DNA of 64,000 bases from positions 27,563 to 91,562 of the forward strand of contig DIWZ01000006.1 in assembly GCA_002435955.1 (NCBI GenBank). The letters are read 5' to 3'. The translations under genes were made by a program, and so were the position numbers. This stretch comes from Pelobacter sp. UBA6093 (GTDB lineage Bacteria; Desulfobacterota; Desulfuromonadia; Desulfuromonadales; Syntrophotaleaceae). Shown here one piece after another: positions 46,312-56,310 of the stretch (positions within the stretch are counted from its first letter, which is position 1; every line of letters begins with the position of its first letter). The notes beneath the pieces were generated by a model, which was not told the DNA's origin, made no database searches, and worked only from the letters and a program-made list of their open reading frames with translations.

Positions 46312-46361
46312 GCAGCACGCTTCCCGCCGAGTCGGGAGGCCTGCTGCCTGAGTTTTATTGT
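46312..46361 (+). terminator. Terminator-like hairpin between rpsO and pnp
   Basis: Outer arms GGCAGCA (46312-46318)/TGCTGCC (46343-46349), inner arms CTTCCCG (46321-46327)/CGGGAGG (46334-46340), then TGAGTTTTATT. Likely ends or attenuates rpsO transcripts while part reads into pnp. Confidence 0.65.
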
Positions 46362-46386
46362 TTGCTAATGGAGGTTGCCCGGAGAG

Positions 46387-46417
46387 AACAGCCGATCCGC
46401 AGTGGTGAGCGGCTGTT
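46387..46417 (+). promoter_or_regulatory. Second hairpin in the pnp leader
   Basis: AACAGCCG (46387-46394) pairs with CGGCTGTT (46410-46417). In E. coli the pnp leader hairpin is the RNase III/PNPase autoregulation site; the placement here is comparable, but its function is inferred. Confidence 0.45.
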
Positions 46418-46511
46418 GTTTCAGGTCAGTCTCCTTTAGCCGTTTTAAGAGAAATAATTTGCACGACTTAGCTTAACTCGGATTCCGCTTTACAAAAAAA
46501 AGGAGCACAAT

Positions 46512-48611
46512 TTGGCTTATCAAAAAGTTGAATGTCAGTTCAATGGGCAGACTTTGACCCTTGAAACCGGCAAAATGGCGCGCCAGGCTGATGGCGCTGT
46601 AGTGGTTACCTATGGTGACACCAAGGTTTTAACTACCGTGGTCAGCGCCAAACAGGTCCGTGAAGGACAAGGGTTTTTCCCTCTCACCGTCAATTATCAG
46701 GAAAAATTCTACGCCGGCGGTAAAATCCCCGGTTCGTTCTTCCGTCGGGAACGGGGTGCCACCGAGCGCGAAACGCTGATCTGCCGTCTTATCGACAGGC
46801 CTTTGCGCCCCCTTTTCCCTAAGGGGTATATGTTTGAGACCCAGATCATGCCGACCGTGATCTCGGTGGACGAGCAGAACGATCCCGATACCCTGGCCAT
46901 GCTTGGCGCCTCGGCTGCCGTAGCCGTGTCCGATATCCCTTTTAATGGCCCTGTTGCAGCAGTCCGGGTAGGCCGAGTGGATGGTGCCTTGATTGCCAAT
47001 CCGACCATGGCGCAACGTGCCGATAGCGATATCGACATCATCGTGGCCGGTTCCCGCGATGCCATTATCATGGTGGAGGGAGAAGCCCGTTTTATCAGTG
47101 AACCGGAGATGCTCGACGCATTGTTCTTTGCACACGAAGCTCTCCAGCCGCTTCTTGATATCCAGTTGGAACTGGTCAAGTTAGCAGGCCTGGAAAAACG
47201 TGAATTTTCCGCAAAAGTCATCGATCCTGCCATTACCGCCAAGGTGGCCGAACTGGCAGAGCCGCGTTTGATCGAGGCGGTCAAGATTCGCACCAAGCAG
47301 GAACGTTATGCTGCTGTGGCGGCCATCAAAGCCGAAATCATGGAAACCATGGCGCAGGAGTTTGAAGAGCAGTCCGACGATATCAGCGACGCCTTTGGCA
47401 GCCTGCAGAAACGTCTTGTTCGCCAGATGGTAGCCCGGGATAAGGTGCGCATCGACGGACGCGACAAGGATACCATCCGGCCCATCACATGTGAAATAGG
47501 GGTACTGCCCAGAGCCCATGGTAGTGCGCTGTTTACGCGTGGCGAAACCCAGGCCCTGGTTGCCGCCGCCCTTGGTACCTCTAAAGATGAGCAACGCATG
47601 GACAATGTCCAGTCGATGGAGTTCAAAAAGTTCATGTTGCACTATAACTTCCCGCCGTTCTGCGTAGGCGAAACCAGCATGCGACTGTTTCCGGGCCGTC
47701 GAGAAATCGGTCACGGTATGCTTGCGGAGCGTTCCATTGCGCAGGTACTGCCGAAGCATGATGATTTTCCCTACACCCTGCGCATCGTATCCGATATCCT
47801 GGAGTCGAACGGTTCATCATCCATGGCCAGCGTTTGCGGCGCATCTCTGGCGCTGATGGATGCCGGGGTGCCTATCAGTGAAGCCGTTGCCGGTATCGCC
47901 ATGGGTCTGATCAAGGAAGGTGACGACGTTGTGGTTCTCTCGGATATCCTCGGGGACGAAGATCATCTCGGAGACATGGACTTCAAGGTCACGGGTTCAA
48001 GCGCGGGAATCACTGCCCTGCAGATGGATATCAAGATCAGCGGCGTGAGCAAGGAAATCATGGGGCAGGCTCTCGATCAGGCACGGGAAGGGCGCATCCA
48101 TATTCTCGGCAAAATGGCCGAGGCGATTGCCGTTCCGCGCAGCGAGCTGTCTCAATATGCACCGCGTATTACCACCATCCACGTCAAGCCGGACCAGGTT
48201 CGCACGGTCATTGGACCGGGCGGGAAAAATGTCCGGGGTATCATCGAGGCGACAGGCTGTGCCATCGACATCGAAGACGATGGGCGCATCAATATCGCCT
48301 CCTCCGACGGTGAAGCTTGCAAGGCCGCCATCAAGATGATCCGAAACCTCACCCAGGATGCCGAAGTCGGCAGGCTCTATATGGCCACGGTCAAAAAAAT
48401 CATGGATTTTGGCGCTTTTGTGGAAATTTTCCCCGGCACCGAAGGACTGGTACATATTTCCGAACTGGCTAAAGAACGCGTCAAGAATGTCACCGACATC
48501 CTTAATGAAGGGGACAAGGTTCTGGTCAAGTGTCTCGATATCGATCGCCAGGGGAAAATCAAGTTGTCGCGCAAAGAAGCTTTGGGTGAAACCCTGTCCG
48601 AGGAAGCATAG
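46512..48611 (+). CDS. pnp: Polyribonucleotide nucleotidyltransferase (PNPase)
   Basis: 699 residues from TTG 46512 with AAAGGAG 7 bases upstream. Two RNase PH-like cores (for example [34 protein letters not shown], and [20 protein letters not shown]), a KH domain ([18 protein letters not shown]) and an S1 domain ([20 protein letters not shown]). Phosphorolytic 3'-5' exoribonuclease and degradosome component. Preceded by two hairpins that could mediate autoregulation. Confidence 0.95.
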   Translation: MAYQKVECQFNGQTLTLETGKMARQADGAVVVTYGDTKVLTTVVSAKQVREGQGFFPLTVNYQEKFYAGGKIPGSFFRRERGATERETLICRLIDRPLRPLFPKGYMFETQIMPTVISVDEQNDPDTLAMLGASAAVAVSDIPFNGPVAAVRVGRVDGALIANPTMAQRADSDIDIIVAGSRDAIIMVEGEARFISEPEMLDALFFAHEALQPLLDIQLELVKLAGLEKREFSAKVIDPAITAKVAELAEPRLIEAVKIRTKQERYAAVAAIKAEIMETMAQEFEEQSDDISDAFGSLQKRLVRQMVARDKVRIDGRDKDTIRPITCEIGVLPRAHGSALFTRGETQALVAAALGTSKDEQRMDNVQSMEFKKFMLHYNFPPFCVGETSMRLFPGRREIGHGMLAERSIAQVLPKHDDFPYTLRIVSDILESNGSSSMASVCGASLALMDAGVPISEAVAGIAMGLIKEGDDVVVLSDILGDEDHLGDMDFKVTGSSAGITALQMDIKISGVSKEIMGQALDQAREGRIHILGKMAEAIAVPRSELSQYAPRITTIHVKPDQVRTVIGPGGKNVRGIIEATGCAIDIEDDGRINIASSDGEACKAAIKMIRNLTQDAEVGRLYMATVKKIMDFGAFVEIFPGTEGLVHISELAKERVKNVTDILNEGDKVLVKCLDIDRQGKIKLSRKEALGETLSEEA

Positions 48612-48623
48612 TCCCTCCTTGTT

Positions 48624-49883
48624 ATGGTAGAAAAGTCTGTCCTGGATAATGGCATCCGCATTCTTTCCGAGCGTATCCCCGGAGCCTTTTCGGCTACGGT
48701 AGGGTTTTGGATTGAATGCGGATCGCGCCATGAATCTCCCGAGCAAAGTGGTGTATCCCATTTTTTGGAGCACATGCTGTTCAAGGGGACTATCCGTCGT
48801 AGTGCCCCGTCCATCGCCAAGGAAATCGATTCGGTGGGCGGGGCCCTCAATGCTTTTACCAGTTGTGAATTCAGTTGCTATTACGCCAAGGTGTCCGGTC
48901 ACAATTTACCTTTGGCCGTTGATCTGCTATCGGACATTCTGTTGAATTCAGTCATCGATCTTGATGAACTGGAAAAAGAACGCCGGGTTATTCTTCAGGA
49001 ACTTCATATGCTTGAAGATTCTCCGGAAGAAAGCATTCATGAGTTGTTCACCAGTTCCTTCTGGCGTGGACATCCATTGGGGAAACCCATCATCGGCTCG
49101 ATTCAATCGGTTCAATCCCTCGAACGCCAGCATCTGGTCCAATATCTGGATAAAAATTACTGTGGTAATAATCTCATTATCTGTGTTGCCGGGGATGTCC
49201 ATCACGAAGAATTGGTGTCCCAGGTTGCACAGCTTTTCCGGGAACACAGTGCCGGGGTTAAGTCGGCTATCGTTGAACCACCCGTTGGTCACTCCGGTAT
49301 TCAGATAACGCGTAAAGAAATCGAGCAGGTTCATTTTTGTTTGGGCACCACCGCCCCGGGGCAGTGCCACCAACAACGATTTGCCGGGAACATTCTGAAC
49401 ACCATGCTCGGCGGCAGCATGAGTTCCCGATTATTTCAGACCCTGCGTGAAGAAAGGGGCATGGCCTATTCGGTTTACAGTTATTTAAGCTCTCATTCTG
49501 ACACAGGAGCCATGGTTGTTTACGCCGCTACCTCCCCTGAGGAAGTTCAGCATGCCGTCAATCTGGTACTGAAAGAATTATCGCGATTACTGCATCGGGA
49601 GCCCGATACTGTTGAACTGCAGGCCACCAAGGAACTCATCAAGGGGCAATTCATGCTTTCCCTGGAGAGTACCGAAAATCGCATGATCCGCCTTGCCAAA
49701 AATGAAATTTACCTCGGTCGGGTACAATCCCCCCATGAGATTGTCGAGAGTGTGCAGCAAGTAACCGGCGAGGATATTTTACAATTGACACACCAATTTT
49801 TACGGGATGAATTCCTCAACCTGCAACTGGTTGGCCCGATCTCCGGAGACGCTTTCCCCCTGGTCGATTTGACGCTTGGTTAG
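48624..49883 (+). CDS. M16-family zinc peptidase (processing-peptidase-like)
   Basis: 419 residues. Inverted zinc motif HFLEH at about 51-55 (GVSHFLEHMLFKG), second acidic ligand in RRVILQELHMLEDSPEE, and the C-terminal lobe TPR-like pattern LGGSMSSRLFQTLREERGMA. Closest to the PqqL/YmxG/mitochondrial-processing-peptidase group often located after pnp and before dut. Cytoplasmic: no signal peptide. Substrate unknown; small peptides are likely. Confidence 0.85.
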   Translation: MVEKSVLDNGIRILSERIPGAFSATVGFWIECGSRHESPEQSGVSHFLEHMLFKGTIRRSAPSIAKEIDSVGGALNAFTSCEFSCYYAKVSGHNLPLAVDLLSDILLNSVIDLDELEKERRVILQELHMLEDSPEESIHELFTSSFWRGHPLGKPIIGSIQSVQSLERQHLVQYLDKNYCGNNLIICVAGDVHHEELVSQVAQLFREHSAGVKSAIVEPPVGHSGIQITRKEIEQVHFCLGTTAPGQCHQQRFAGNILNTMLGGSMSSRLFQTLREERGMAYSVYSYLSSHSDTGAMVVYAATSPEEVQHAVNLVLKELSRLLHREPDTVELQATKELIKGQFMLSLESTENRMIRLAKNEIYLGRVQSPHEIVESVQQVTGEDILQLTHQFLRDEFLNLQLVGPISGDAFPLVDLTLG

Positions 49884-49951
49884 GGGAGCAGCGGCAGACT
49901 CCCAGGGATATCCCATTTTCGTTATAACATTTTCCTTCCACTTGTATTTTT

Positions 49952-50395
49952 ATGGATATCCTTAAAATTAAAGTCAAGAAATTGCGTTCCCAGGCGGTGT
50001 TGCCAACATATATGAGTCGGCATGCTGCGGGGATGGATTTATTTGCGTGCCCCGAAGAGGAACTTGTGGTGGAACCCGGTTGTCGGGCCGTTGTCCCCAC
50101 TGGTATCGCCCTGGCCATACCTGTCGGTTTTGAAGGGCAGGTCAGGCCACGTTCTGGCCTTGCCTTGCATCGCGGAGTGACACTGGTTAACGCACCCGGC
50201 ACCATAGACGCCGATTATCGTGGAGAACTCGGTGTCATTATTATCAATCACGGCACTGAGAAATTCAGCGTTTTGCCCGGCGATCGAATTGCGCAACTGG
50301 TCATTGCTCCTGTGCAGCTGGCAACCCTCGAACAAGTCGATGAACTGGATGAAACAGATCGTAATGAAGGTGGGTTTGGTCATACCGGTTTTTAG
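49952..50395 (+). CDS. dut: dUTP diphosphatase
   Basis: 147 residues. All five trimeric dUTPase motifs are visible: [49 protein letters not shown], and the P-loop-like [10 protein letters not shown] tail. Hydrolyses dUTP to dUMP and PPi. 68 bp after the peptidase gene. Confidence 0.95.
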   Translation: MDILKIKVKKLRSQAVLPTYMSRHAAGMDLFACPEEELVVEPGCRAVVPTGIALAIPVGFEGQVRPRSGLALHRGVTLVNAPGTIDADYRGELGVIIINHGTEKFSVLPGDRIAQLVIAPVQLATLEQVDELDETDRNEGGFGHTGF

Positions 50396-50437
50396 CGTCC
50401 CTTATCAGTCTGCAAAAAGGGGAAAGGAAGCCTTACC

Positions 50438-51052
50438 ATGTTACTTGCCATCAATGCCGATACACCTCAAAAACGTCTTATAACCCGTGTAGTCGAATGC
50501 ATCAAACAAGGTGGCGTTATTGCTTACCCAACGGACACCATTTACGGTCTTGGTTGCGATATTTTCAACCGCAAGGGCATAAAACGGATTTATCAGCTGA
50601 AGGAACGCACCGAGCGAAAACCCTTTTCGTTTATTTGCGCCGATCTTTCCGATGTATCCAATTATGCGCAGGTTAGTAACTTTGCCTTTAAAATCATGAA
50701 ACGATATTTGCCCGGGCCTTATACTTTCGTTCTTGATGCTACCCGGGTGGTCCCCGATCTGCTGGTTACCAAACAGAAAACCGTAGGTATCCGCATCCCT
50801 TCCAATCCCATCGCTTTAGCAATCGTTCGTGAACTCGGTCACCCCCTCGTCACGACCAGCGCCAATATCTCCGGCGAGGAACCCTGCTACGATCCTTCCC
50901 TCATCAACGAGCACCTCGGAAAACAGATCGATATGGTGGTCGATGGAGGCGTTATTCAAGGTGAAGCGTCCACAGTGATCAGCCTCATCGATGACAAAAT
51001 CGAGGTGCTGCGGCAGGGGGCAGGCGACACCACCTGGATTCACCAACTGTAA
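50438..51052 (+). CDS. Sua5/YciO/YrdC-family protein (threonylcarbamoyl-AMP synthase-like)
   Basis: 204 residues. ATP/tRNA-site motifs: GVIAYPTDTIYGLGCDIFNR, ERKPFSFICADLSDVSNYAQ, and VTTSANISGEEPCYDPSLI. Length and sequence fit the YciO/TsaC-like group; only the full-length Sua5 has the extra C-terminal domain. Makes threonylcarbamoyl-AMP for tRNA t6A37, if it is TsaC and not YciO. Confidence 0.8.
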   Translation: MLLAINADTPQKRLITRVVECIKQGGVIAYPTDTIYGLGCDIFNRKGIKRIYQLKERTERKPFSFICADLSDVSNYAQVSNFAFKIMKRYLPGPYTFVLDATRVVPDLLVTKQKTVGIRIPSNPIALAIVRELGHPLVTTSANISGEEPCYDPSLINEHLGKQIDMVVDGGVIQGEASTVISLIDDKIEVLRQGAGDTTWIHQL

Positions 51053-51061
51053 CCTGCAAGG

Positions 51062-51110
51062 CAGGAGCCTGTCGGACTATCCACGACCCGGCTAGTCCTA
51101 TAGGCTCCTG
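51062..51110. repeat. Dispersed palindromic repeat, copy 3 (short variant)
   Basis: CAGGAGCCT (51062-51070) and AGGCTCCTG (51102-51110) form the base; the left arm continues GTCGGACTATCC as in copy 1, the right arm is shortened (TAGTCCTAT). It lies 10 bp after the stop of the preceding gene. Confidence 0.8.
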
Positions 51111-51269
51111 TACACCTTTTTCCACTCCCCATGTGATCGCAAGGTTCGACATGTTCGGCTTCCTTGGCCGTGCTGCTCTGGAAAACCGCCGTGCATGTTT
51201 ATAGTGCACGGGGTTACTCCGTACTACACCTTTTGTTGTTTGCTGCACAATAAAGGAGAATCCTTTCCC

Positions 51270-52958
51270 ATGCTGGATTTTTTCAACCAGGCTACTATTT
51301 TTGGCCTGATCGGTGGCTTGGGCCTGTTTCTGTTCGGCATGAAAATTATGTCGGAAGGCTTGCAGAAGGTCGCCGGGGATCGCATGCGCAAAATCCTTGC
51401 GGCTTTAACCAACAACCGTCTTATCGGAACCTTTGTAGGCCTGGCGGTTACCGTCATTATCCAGTCTTCCAGTGCCACAACCGTCATGGTTATCGGATTT
51501 GTGAATGCCGGTTTGATGACCTTGATCCAGGCTATTGGCGTGGTTCTTGGCGCCAACATCGGCACCACGGTTACCGCGCAGCTGCTCGCCCTTAAAATTA
51601 GTCAATTCGCTTTACCCGCCATCGGTATCGGTACGGGGCTGAAACTTTTCGCCCGCAGCAAAAATTGGAAGTACAGCGGTGAGATACTGCTTGGTTTCGG
51701 CATTTTATTTTATGGCCTGACCACCATGGAGAGTGCCTTTGCTCCCCTTAAGGGGAGCGATGCCTTTCGTAACTTTTTTCTTATGGTCGGGGACAATTAC
51801 CTGTTGGCTATCGTTACCGGAGCGTTGCTCACCATTCTGGTGCAAAGCAGCAGCGCCACAATCGCCCTTACCATGTCTCTCGGCATGAGTGGTCTATTGA
51901 GTTATGATGTTAGCGTTGCGTTGATCCTTGGCGAAAACATTGGCACAACGGTTACCGCCAACCTTGCGGCGATCGGCACCAATCTCGCCGCCCGGCGAAC
52001 CGCATTGGCCCACCTGTTGTTTAATGTCTTTGGAGTCGTTCTGATAGTTTTAGGATTTCCGGTCTTTTTACACCTGGTGGATGCCTGGACCCCGGGTGAC
52101 CCCAACTTTGTCATTCATACTGCCACCGAGGCCGCTCAATATGGAACTGCCATAGGTGACCTGCCACATATAAAATGGCATATAGCTAACGCACATACGT
52201 TCTTCAATATCATCAACACCATTATATTCCTGCCCATTATCGGCCTGTTGGCCAAGCTGGTATGTTTGATTTTGCCAGGGAAGGATGAGTTGATGGAGTT
52301 TCATCTCAAATATATCGATAATCGAGTACTTAACACTCCGCCTATCGCACTTGGTCAAGCGCGCTCCGAAACCAAACGGATGGCCCATATCACATTCGAC
52401 ATGCTTGACGAAGCCATGGAATATTTCCGAGACGGGGATTCCAAGAGATTGATATCCCTGGATAAAAAAGAGGAAGCCGTTGATCTTCTACAAAAGGAGA
52501 TCACCGATTTCCTGGTAAATCTATCCCAGAAGTCTATTACCCAGGACATGTCTAGGGACGTAGCTTCCATGATGCATATTGTTAATGATCTCGAGCGGGT
52601 AGGGGACCACTGTGAAGGTTTGGGGCGGCTTGCCCGACGGCTTCGAGAACTCAACCAACCCTTATCGCTCGTAGCTACCCAGGAGGTTGAAGAACTGGCG
52701 GGCAAGACCAGGGATTTCCTGGCTTTTGTGATCGACGCACTGGAGCGGGGAGATTCCACCATCAAATCTAAAGCCGTTTATATGGTGGGCCTCGTTGACA
52801 ACCTTGAAGATGCCCTGCGCAATAATCACATCTCCCGGTTGCATACGGGTGAATGTTCTGTGCACCAAGGCCTTATTTTCATCGATATGTTGCATGCCTT
52901 TTCCAAAATCGGCAGCCATGCATATAATGTGAGTAAAGCAGTCGTCGGGGATCAGTAA
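51270..52958 (+). CDS. Na+/phosphate cotransporter with C-terminal PhoU-like domain
   Basis: 562 residues from ATG 51270 (AGGAG 9 bases upstream); the frame runs on to 51195 but not in family sequence. Inverted-repeat transporter core with QSSSA signatures: VIIQSSSATTVMVIGFVNAG and VQSSSATIALTMSLGMSG, and matching GANIGTT/GENIGTT. The C-terminal 200 residues form helical PhoU-like bundles (VNDLERVGDHCEGLGRLARR). Family knowledge: NptA/PhoU transporters import phosphate with sodium. Confidence 0.87.
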   Translation: MLDFFNQATIFGLIGGLGLFLFGMKIMSEGLQKVAGDRMRKILAALTNNRLIGTFVGLAVTVIIQSSSATTVMVIGFVNAGLMTLIQAIGVVLGANIGTTVTAQLLALKISQFALPAIGIGTGLKLFARSKNWKYSGEILLGFGILFYGLTTMESAFAPLKGSDAFRNFFLMVGDNYLLAIVTGALLTILVQSSSATIALTMSLGMSGLLSYDVSVALILGENIGTTVTANLAAIGTNLAARRTALAHLLFNVFGVVLIVLGFPVFLHLVDAWTPGDPNFVIHTATEAAQYGTAIGDLPHIKWHIANAHTFFNIINTIIFLPIIGLLAKLVCLILPGKDELMEFHLKYIDNRVLNTPPIALGQARSETKRMAHITFDMLDEAMEYFRDGDSKRLISLDKKEEAVDLLQKEITDFLVNLSQKSITQDMSRDVASMMHIVNDLERVGDHCEGLGRLARRLRELNQPLSLVATQEVEELAGKTRDFLAFVIDALERGDSTIKSKAVYMVGLVDNLEDALRNNHISRLHTGECSVHQGLIFIDMLHAFSKIGSHAYNVSKAVVGDQ

Positions 52959-53090
52959 AAGTTTTGCTGGAGGCGGGAATCAAGATTCTTCCCGGAGAAA
53001 GCGTGTATAATTCGTAGCCGATCTCTGATAAGATTCCGAAGTCATTGATTTTTAAAGAAAAAAATTATCTGCGAATCGAGTAATTTTAGC

Positions 53091-53119
53091 TTGACAATTA
53101 GTCCCAGATTTAGCATACT
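53091..53119 (+). promoter_or_regulatory. Promoter of the tRNA-Pro gene
   Basis: TTGACA (53091-53096), 17-bp spacer, CATACT (53114-53119; 4/6). The start point would be 10-12 bp before the mature tRNA end at 53137. Confidence 0.6.
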
Positions 53120-53136
53120 GCGCACCTGTTGATCGA

Positions 53137-53214
<78 letters not shown>

Positions 53215-53220
53215 CATATA

Positions 53221-53256
53221 AAAGAGCCGCAATGTATATTGCGGCTCTTTTTTTAT
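53221..53256 (+). terminator. Intrinsic terminator after tRNA-Pro
   Basis: AAAGAGCCGCAAT (53221-53233), GTAT loop, ATTGCGGCTCTTT (53238-53250), followed by more T. Very strong stem 7 bp after the tRNA. Confidence 0.93.
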
Positions 53257-53594
53257 TTGCGCCCGACAGGGCGCGCAAGTGTCTTTCCATATGATCTTAA
53301 TTTATTTGTCCTGCCTTGAAATTCCTGTTTGTCTTTTTTTTGTATAAAACAGCCTGGCCATTTCGTACCCAAACGGCGAATCCATCTGATACTATCGGGG
53401 AAGGGTTGCCGTTGCCTGCGGTCTACGCTGCTGGCGCTGGTAAGGCTGCGTGAGGCGGCATTGTTATCATCTCAAGGCTCCGGTGAATTGAGGGGAATAC
53501 GCATAGTGAAAATAATTTTATCCCGGTTGTAAAATTGTTATTTTTCTGTAATATTATTCCTTGCAGATGTGGTTTTTTCTCAGGGGGGAATGCG
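53257..53594. other. 338-bp gap after the tRNA terminator
   Basis: No supported gene and no mobile-element signature next to the tRNA. An open frame at 53329-53532 has no RBS or recognisable sequence. Confidence 0.4.
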
Positions 53595-53840
53595 ATGTCA
53601 AAAGATGGTTTTATCTTGCAAAGACACCAGGAATACGCCCGCAGTCTCAAAGAAATGCACGTGCGACTGGGGGATATGGCCAGTGAGTTGACGGATATTT
53701 ATGGCAAACCGTCGGCCTATTATGCAATAAAAGCCCAGGATGCCATCGAAAGCTTGCGGGATCTGCTTGGCGAAGCTTTGTATGCCGAGCATCCTGAGCT
53801 TGATCACGACGAATCAGGCCTTCTTTACACCATCTCCTGA
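53595..53840 (+). CDS. Small acidic hypothetical protein
   Basis: 81 residues from ATG 53595, placed 7 bases after the run AGGGGGG; longer frames start in junk. Predicted all-helical and soluble: MSKDGFILQRHQEYARSLKE, then IESLRDLLGEALYAEHPELD. No cysteines, no membrane segment. Not recognised. It could be a DNA- or protein-binding accessory; the only context is a tRNA upstream and the sulfur genes 463 bp downstream. Confidence 0.55.
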   Translation: MSKDGFILQRHQEYARSLKEMHVRLGDMASELTDIYGKPSAYYAIKAQDAIESLRDLLGEALYAEHPELDHDESGLLYTIS

Positions 53841-54182
53841 ACAATCTTTTCTCTACACACTTCGTGACGGTTACCTGTGCTGCGTCAAGCGGGGCGGGAC
53901 CGGTACGCGTTTGTGTGCCCATGAGCCCTGACATAAACCTGCCCGTTGCCTACCATTCCCATTAAGAATCCTTCAATGGTTCGTCATCCCACCGATTTAT
54001 ACCATTTCCCGCTGAAGCAAAACTGAAGGTTGGAGCAAGGATACATCGGTCTCGAACTTTTAAACACAGTAAATAGGTGTATAAACATTTCGGGAGAATT
54101 CGGAAAATATTCTCAAAGAAAAATTTGACGAAAAAATTAGCCAACCTATCGGAATCACGATTCAAATTAAATGTGTAATACC

Positions 54183-54222
54183 AAAAACACACCAACCTAC
54201 TGTGGTTTAGTGTGTTTTTTTT
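54183..54222 (+). terminator. Intrinsic terminator upstream of the sulfate-assimilation genes
   Basis: AAAAACACAC (54183-54192) pairs with GTGTGTTTTT (54210-54219); inner AACC/GGTT; ends in eight T. There is no gene directly upstream, so it could end a short RNA or act as an attenuator for the DUF2061-cysH genes. Confidence 0.75.
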
Positions 54223-54249
54223 ATTGACTACGAAAGAAAAGAAAGGTAC

Positions 54250-54285
54250 TTTCCTATCCACGTACTTGACAGAAAAAATAGGAAA
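54250..54285 (+). promoter_or_regulatory. Operator-like inverted repeat bracketing a TTGACA box
   Basis: TTTCCTAT (54250-54257) and ATAGGAAA (54278-54285) are exact inverse copies around TTGACA (54266-54271). No good -10 follows. It could be the binding site of a sulfur regulator (for example Rrf2 or LysR type); this is inferred only from position. Confidence 0.4.
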
Positions 54286-54303
54286 CCGTGGTGGAGGGTA
54301 TCT

Positions 54304-54528
54304 GTGGAAACAACTCGTCGTAGTATTGCAAAGGCCCTGTCGTGGAGGTTTCTCGCCTCAGCGATTACCGGCGTGATCGTGTATCTGGTGACAGGGGAGC
54401 TTGAGTATGCTGCGGGGATTGGTCTGGCTGATACCGTCATCAAGCTCGTGATATATGTGGGGCACGAGCGACTCTGGAATAACATCACTTATGGGCGTGT
54501 TGAAAAGCAGCCCGAATATTACATCTGA
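54304..54528 (+). CDS. DUF2061 small membrane protein
   Basis: 74 residues from GTG 54304 (GGTGGAGGG 6 bases upstream). Family pattern: RRSIAKALSWRFLASAITGV, VYLVTGELEYAAGIGLADTV, YVGHERLWNNITYG. Two membrane segments. Members are regularly the first gene of sulfate-assimilation clusters in bacteria that use cysH-cysD-cysN; the function is unknown. Confidence 0.82.
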   Translation: METTRRSIAKALSWRFLASAITGVIVYLVTGELEYAAGIGLADTVIKLVIYVGHERLWNNITYGRVEKQPEYYI

Positions 54529-54550
54529 AACGAAAGGGGAGGAAGTCGGT

Positions 54551-55264
54551 ATGGCTAAGGATAACAGCATCAATACAGATTTGCAGGGCCCGGATTTGGA
54601 GGGGTTGACTCCGCAGGAAATCATCCTGGCCGGCATTGCAGCTGCCAAGGGGGGCGTGTCCATGGCCAGCTCCTTCAGTGTCGAAGATGTTGTGGTGATC
54701 GATATGCTGCACAAAGTCGCACCTGGCGTGCGGGTCTTTGCCCTGGATACCGGCCGCCTCAACGAAGAAACCTATGAGGTTGCCGAATCGGTCAGGGCGC
54801 GATACGACCTGAGCATCGACTGGTATTTCCCGGAGCGCCAGGCGGTGGAAAACCTGGAGCGGGATAAAGGCCTCTTCTCATTTAGAGAAACCCTCGAAAA
54901 CCGCCATGAATGTTGCGGCATCCGCAAAGTCGAACCTTTGGGGCGAGCGCTTGCAGGGCTGGCCGGATGGGTGGTCGGTCTGCGGCGGGAACAGAGCGTG
55001 ACCCGCGCCAATCTTCAACCCCTTGAGATCGACAAGGGCCACGGCGGGATCGTCAAAATTTCCCCCTTGGTCAATTGGACCGAACAGCAGGTATGGGACT
55101 ATGCGGACAAGCATGCATTGCCCATCAACCGTCTGCATCGCATGGGCTATCCCTCTATCGGTTGCGCCCCCTGTACGCGAGCCATTGAACCGGGTGAAGA
55201 CCTGCGGGCGGGTCGCTGGTGGTGGGAGAACCCAGAGCATAAGGAATGCGGCCTGCACAAATAA
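54551..55264 (+). CDS. cysH: Assimilatory adenylyl-sulfate (APS) reductase
   Basis: 237 residues from ATG 54551 (GGGGAGG 9 bases upstream). PAPS-reductase fold: ASSFSVEDVVVIDMLHKV, ALDTGRLNEETYEV, VVGLRREQSVTRA. The [4Fe-4S] ligands CC (121-122) and CxxC (205, 208) are present, which by family knowledge marks enzymes using APS rather than PAPS, and the catalytic Cys is in ECGLH (232-236). Reduces APS to sulfite with thioredoxin. This agrees with the broken APS-kinase domain fused to CysN nearby. Confidence 0.9.
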   Translation: MAKDNSINTDLQGPDLEGLTPQEIILAGIAAAKGGVSMASSFSVEDVVVIDMLHKVAPGVRVFALDTGRLNEETYEVAESVRARYDLSIDWYFPERQAVENLERDKGLFSFRETLENRHECCGIRKVEPLGRALAGLAGWVVGLRREQSVTRANLQPLEIDKGHGGIVKISPLVNWTEQQVWDYADKHALPINRLHRMGYPSIGCAPCTRAIEPGEDLRAGRWWWENPEHKECGLHK

Positions 55265-55416
55265 ATGCCGATCCGGAGAAACCGGAGCGGCCTTGAAACA
55301 CTGAGTAACAGCCTGGAACAAAAAAAGATATCTGGTTGAACTGCGCAGGTTGATGCAACGCAACTGCCGTCAGGCTTCAGTCTGTAATCTCGGGTAAAAC
55401 TCCGACGGAGAATGTC

Positions 55417-56310
55417 ATGACTCATCTGGAACAGTTGGAAGCGGAAAGTATACATATTATTCGTGAGGTCGCCGCCGAGTTCGATAATCCGGTGATGCTC
55501 TATTCCGTTGGCAAGGATTCGGCGGTGATGCTGCATCTGGCCCGCAAGGCCTTTTACCCGGCGCGTCCACCGTTTCCATTGATGCATGTCGATACGACCT
55601 GGAAGTTCCGGGAGATGATCACCTTTCGCGACCAGATGGCGGCCGAATGCGGCTTCGATTTGCTGGTGCATGTCAACGAAGAGGGCGTTCGCCAGGGGAT
55701 CAACCCGTTTATTCACGGCTCGGCGGTGCACACGGACGTGATGAAGACCGATGGCCTGAAACAGGCTCTGGACAAATACAAGTTCGATGCCGCTTTCGGT
55801 GGGGCACGGCGTGACGAGGAAAAATCGCGGGCCAAGGAACGCATCTTCTCCTTCCGCACCAACAGCCACCGCTGGGACCCCAAGAACCAGCGTCCCGAAT
55901 TGTGGAATATTTATAACGCCAAGGTTCACCAGGGCGAGAGTATCCGCGCGTTTCCTCTTTCCAATTGGACCGAACTGGACGTGTGGCAGTACATCTATCT
56001 CGAAAACATCCCCATCGTGCCCCTCTATCTGGCCAAGGAAAGGCCGGTAGTGGAACGCGACGGCATGCTGATTCTGGTCGATGACGACCGTCTGCAGCTG
56101 CGCCCCGGCGAACAGGTGCAGACCAAGTCGGTGCGGTTTCGTACCCTGGGATGTTATCCGCTGACCGGCGCGGTGGAGTCGACGGCCGCCACCTTGCCGG
56201 AGGTTATTCAGGAAATGTTGTTGACCCGGACTTCGGAGCGTCAGGGCCGGCTCATCGACCATGACCAGAGCGGCTCGATGGAGAAAAAGAAACAGGAGGG
56301 GTATTTCTGA
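55417..56310 (+). CDS. cysD: Sulfate adenylyltransferase subunit 2
   Basis: 297 residues. PP-loop of the N-type ATP pyrophosphatases: [40 protein letters not shown] and [20 protein letters not shown] also match. Small, catalytic subunit of the heterodimeric ATP sulfurylase that makes APS. The stop overlaps the cysN start (TGATG). Confidence 0.95.
   Translation: MTHLEQLEAESIHIIREVAAEFDNPVMLYSVGKDSAVMLHLARKAFYPARPPFPLMHVDTTWKFREMITFRDQMAAECGFDLLVHVNEEGVRQGINPFIHGSAVHTDVMKTDGLKQALDKYKFDAAFGGARRDEEKSRAKERIFSFRTNSHRWDPKNQRPELWNIYNAKVHQGESIRAFPLSNWTELDVWQYIYLENIPIVPLYLAKERPVVERDGMLILVDDDRLQLRPGEQVQTKSVRFRTLGCYPLTGAVESTAATLPEVIQEMLLTRTSERQGRLIDHDQSGSMEKKKQEGYF

Larger units (their letters stand above)
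53841..54303 (+). other. 463-bp gap before the sulfate-assimilation genes, with promoter/terminator-like signals
   Basis: No gene recognised. Contains TTGACG-16 bp-TATCGG (54125-54152), then the strong terminator at 54183-54222, then an operator-like inverted repeat at 54250-54285. The order suggests either a tiny RNA of about 65 nt or a leader with premature termination. Confidence 0.4.

Noticed and set aside
53740..53931. Frameshifted extension of the small protein at 53595
   Set aside because: The alternative frame has no recognisable sequence, and the 81-residue frame has a good RBS and a natural stop.
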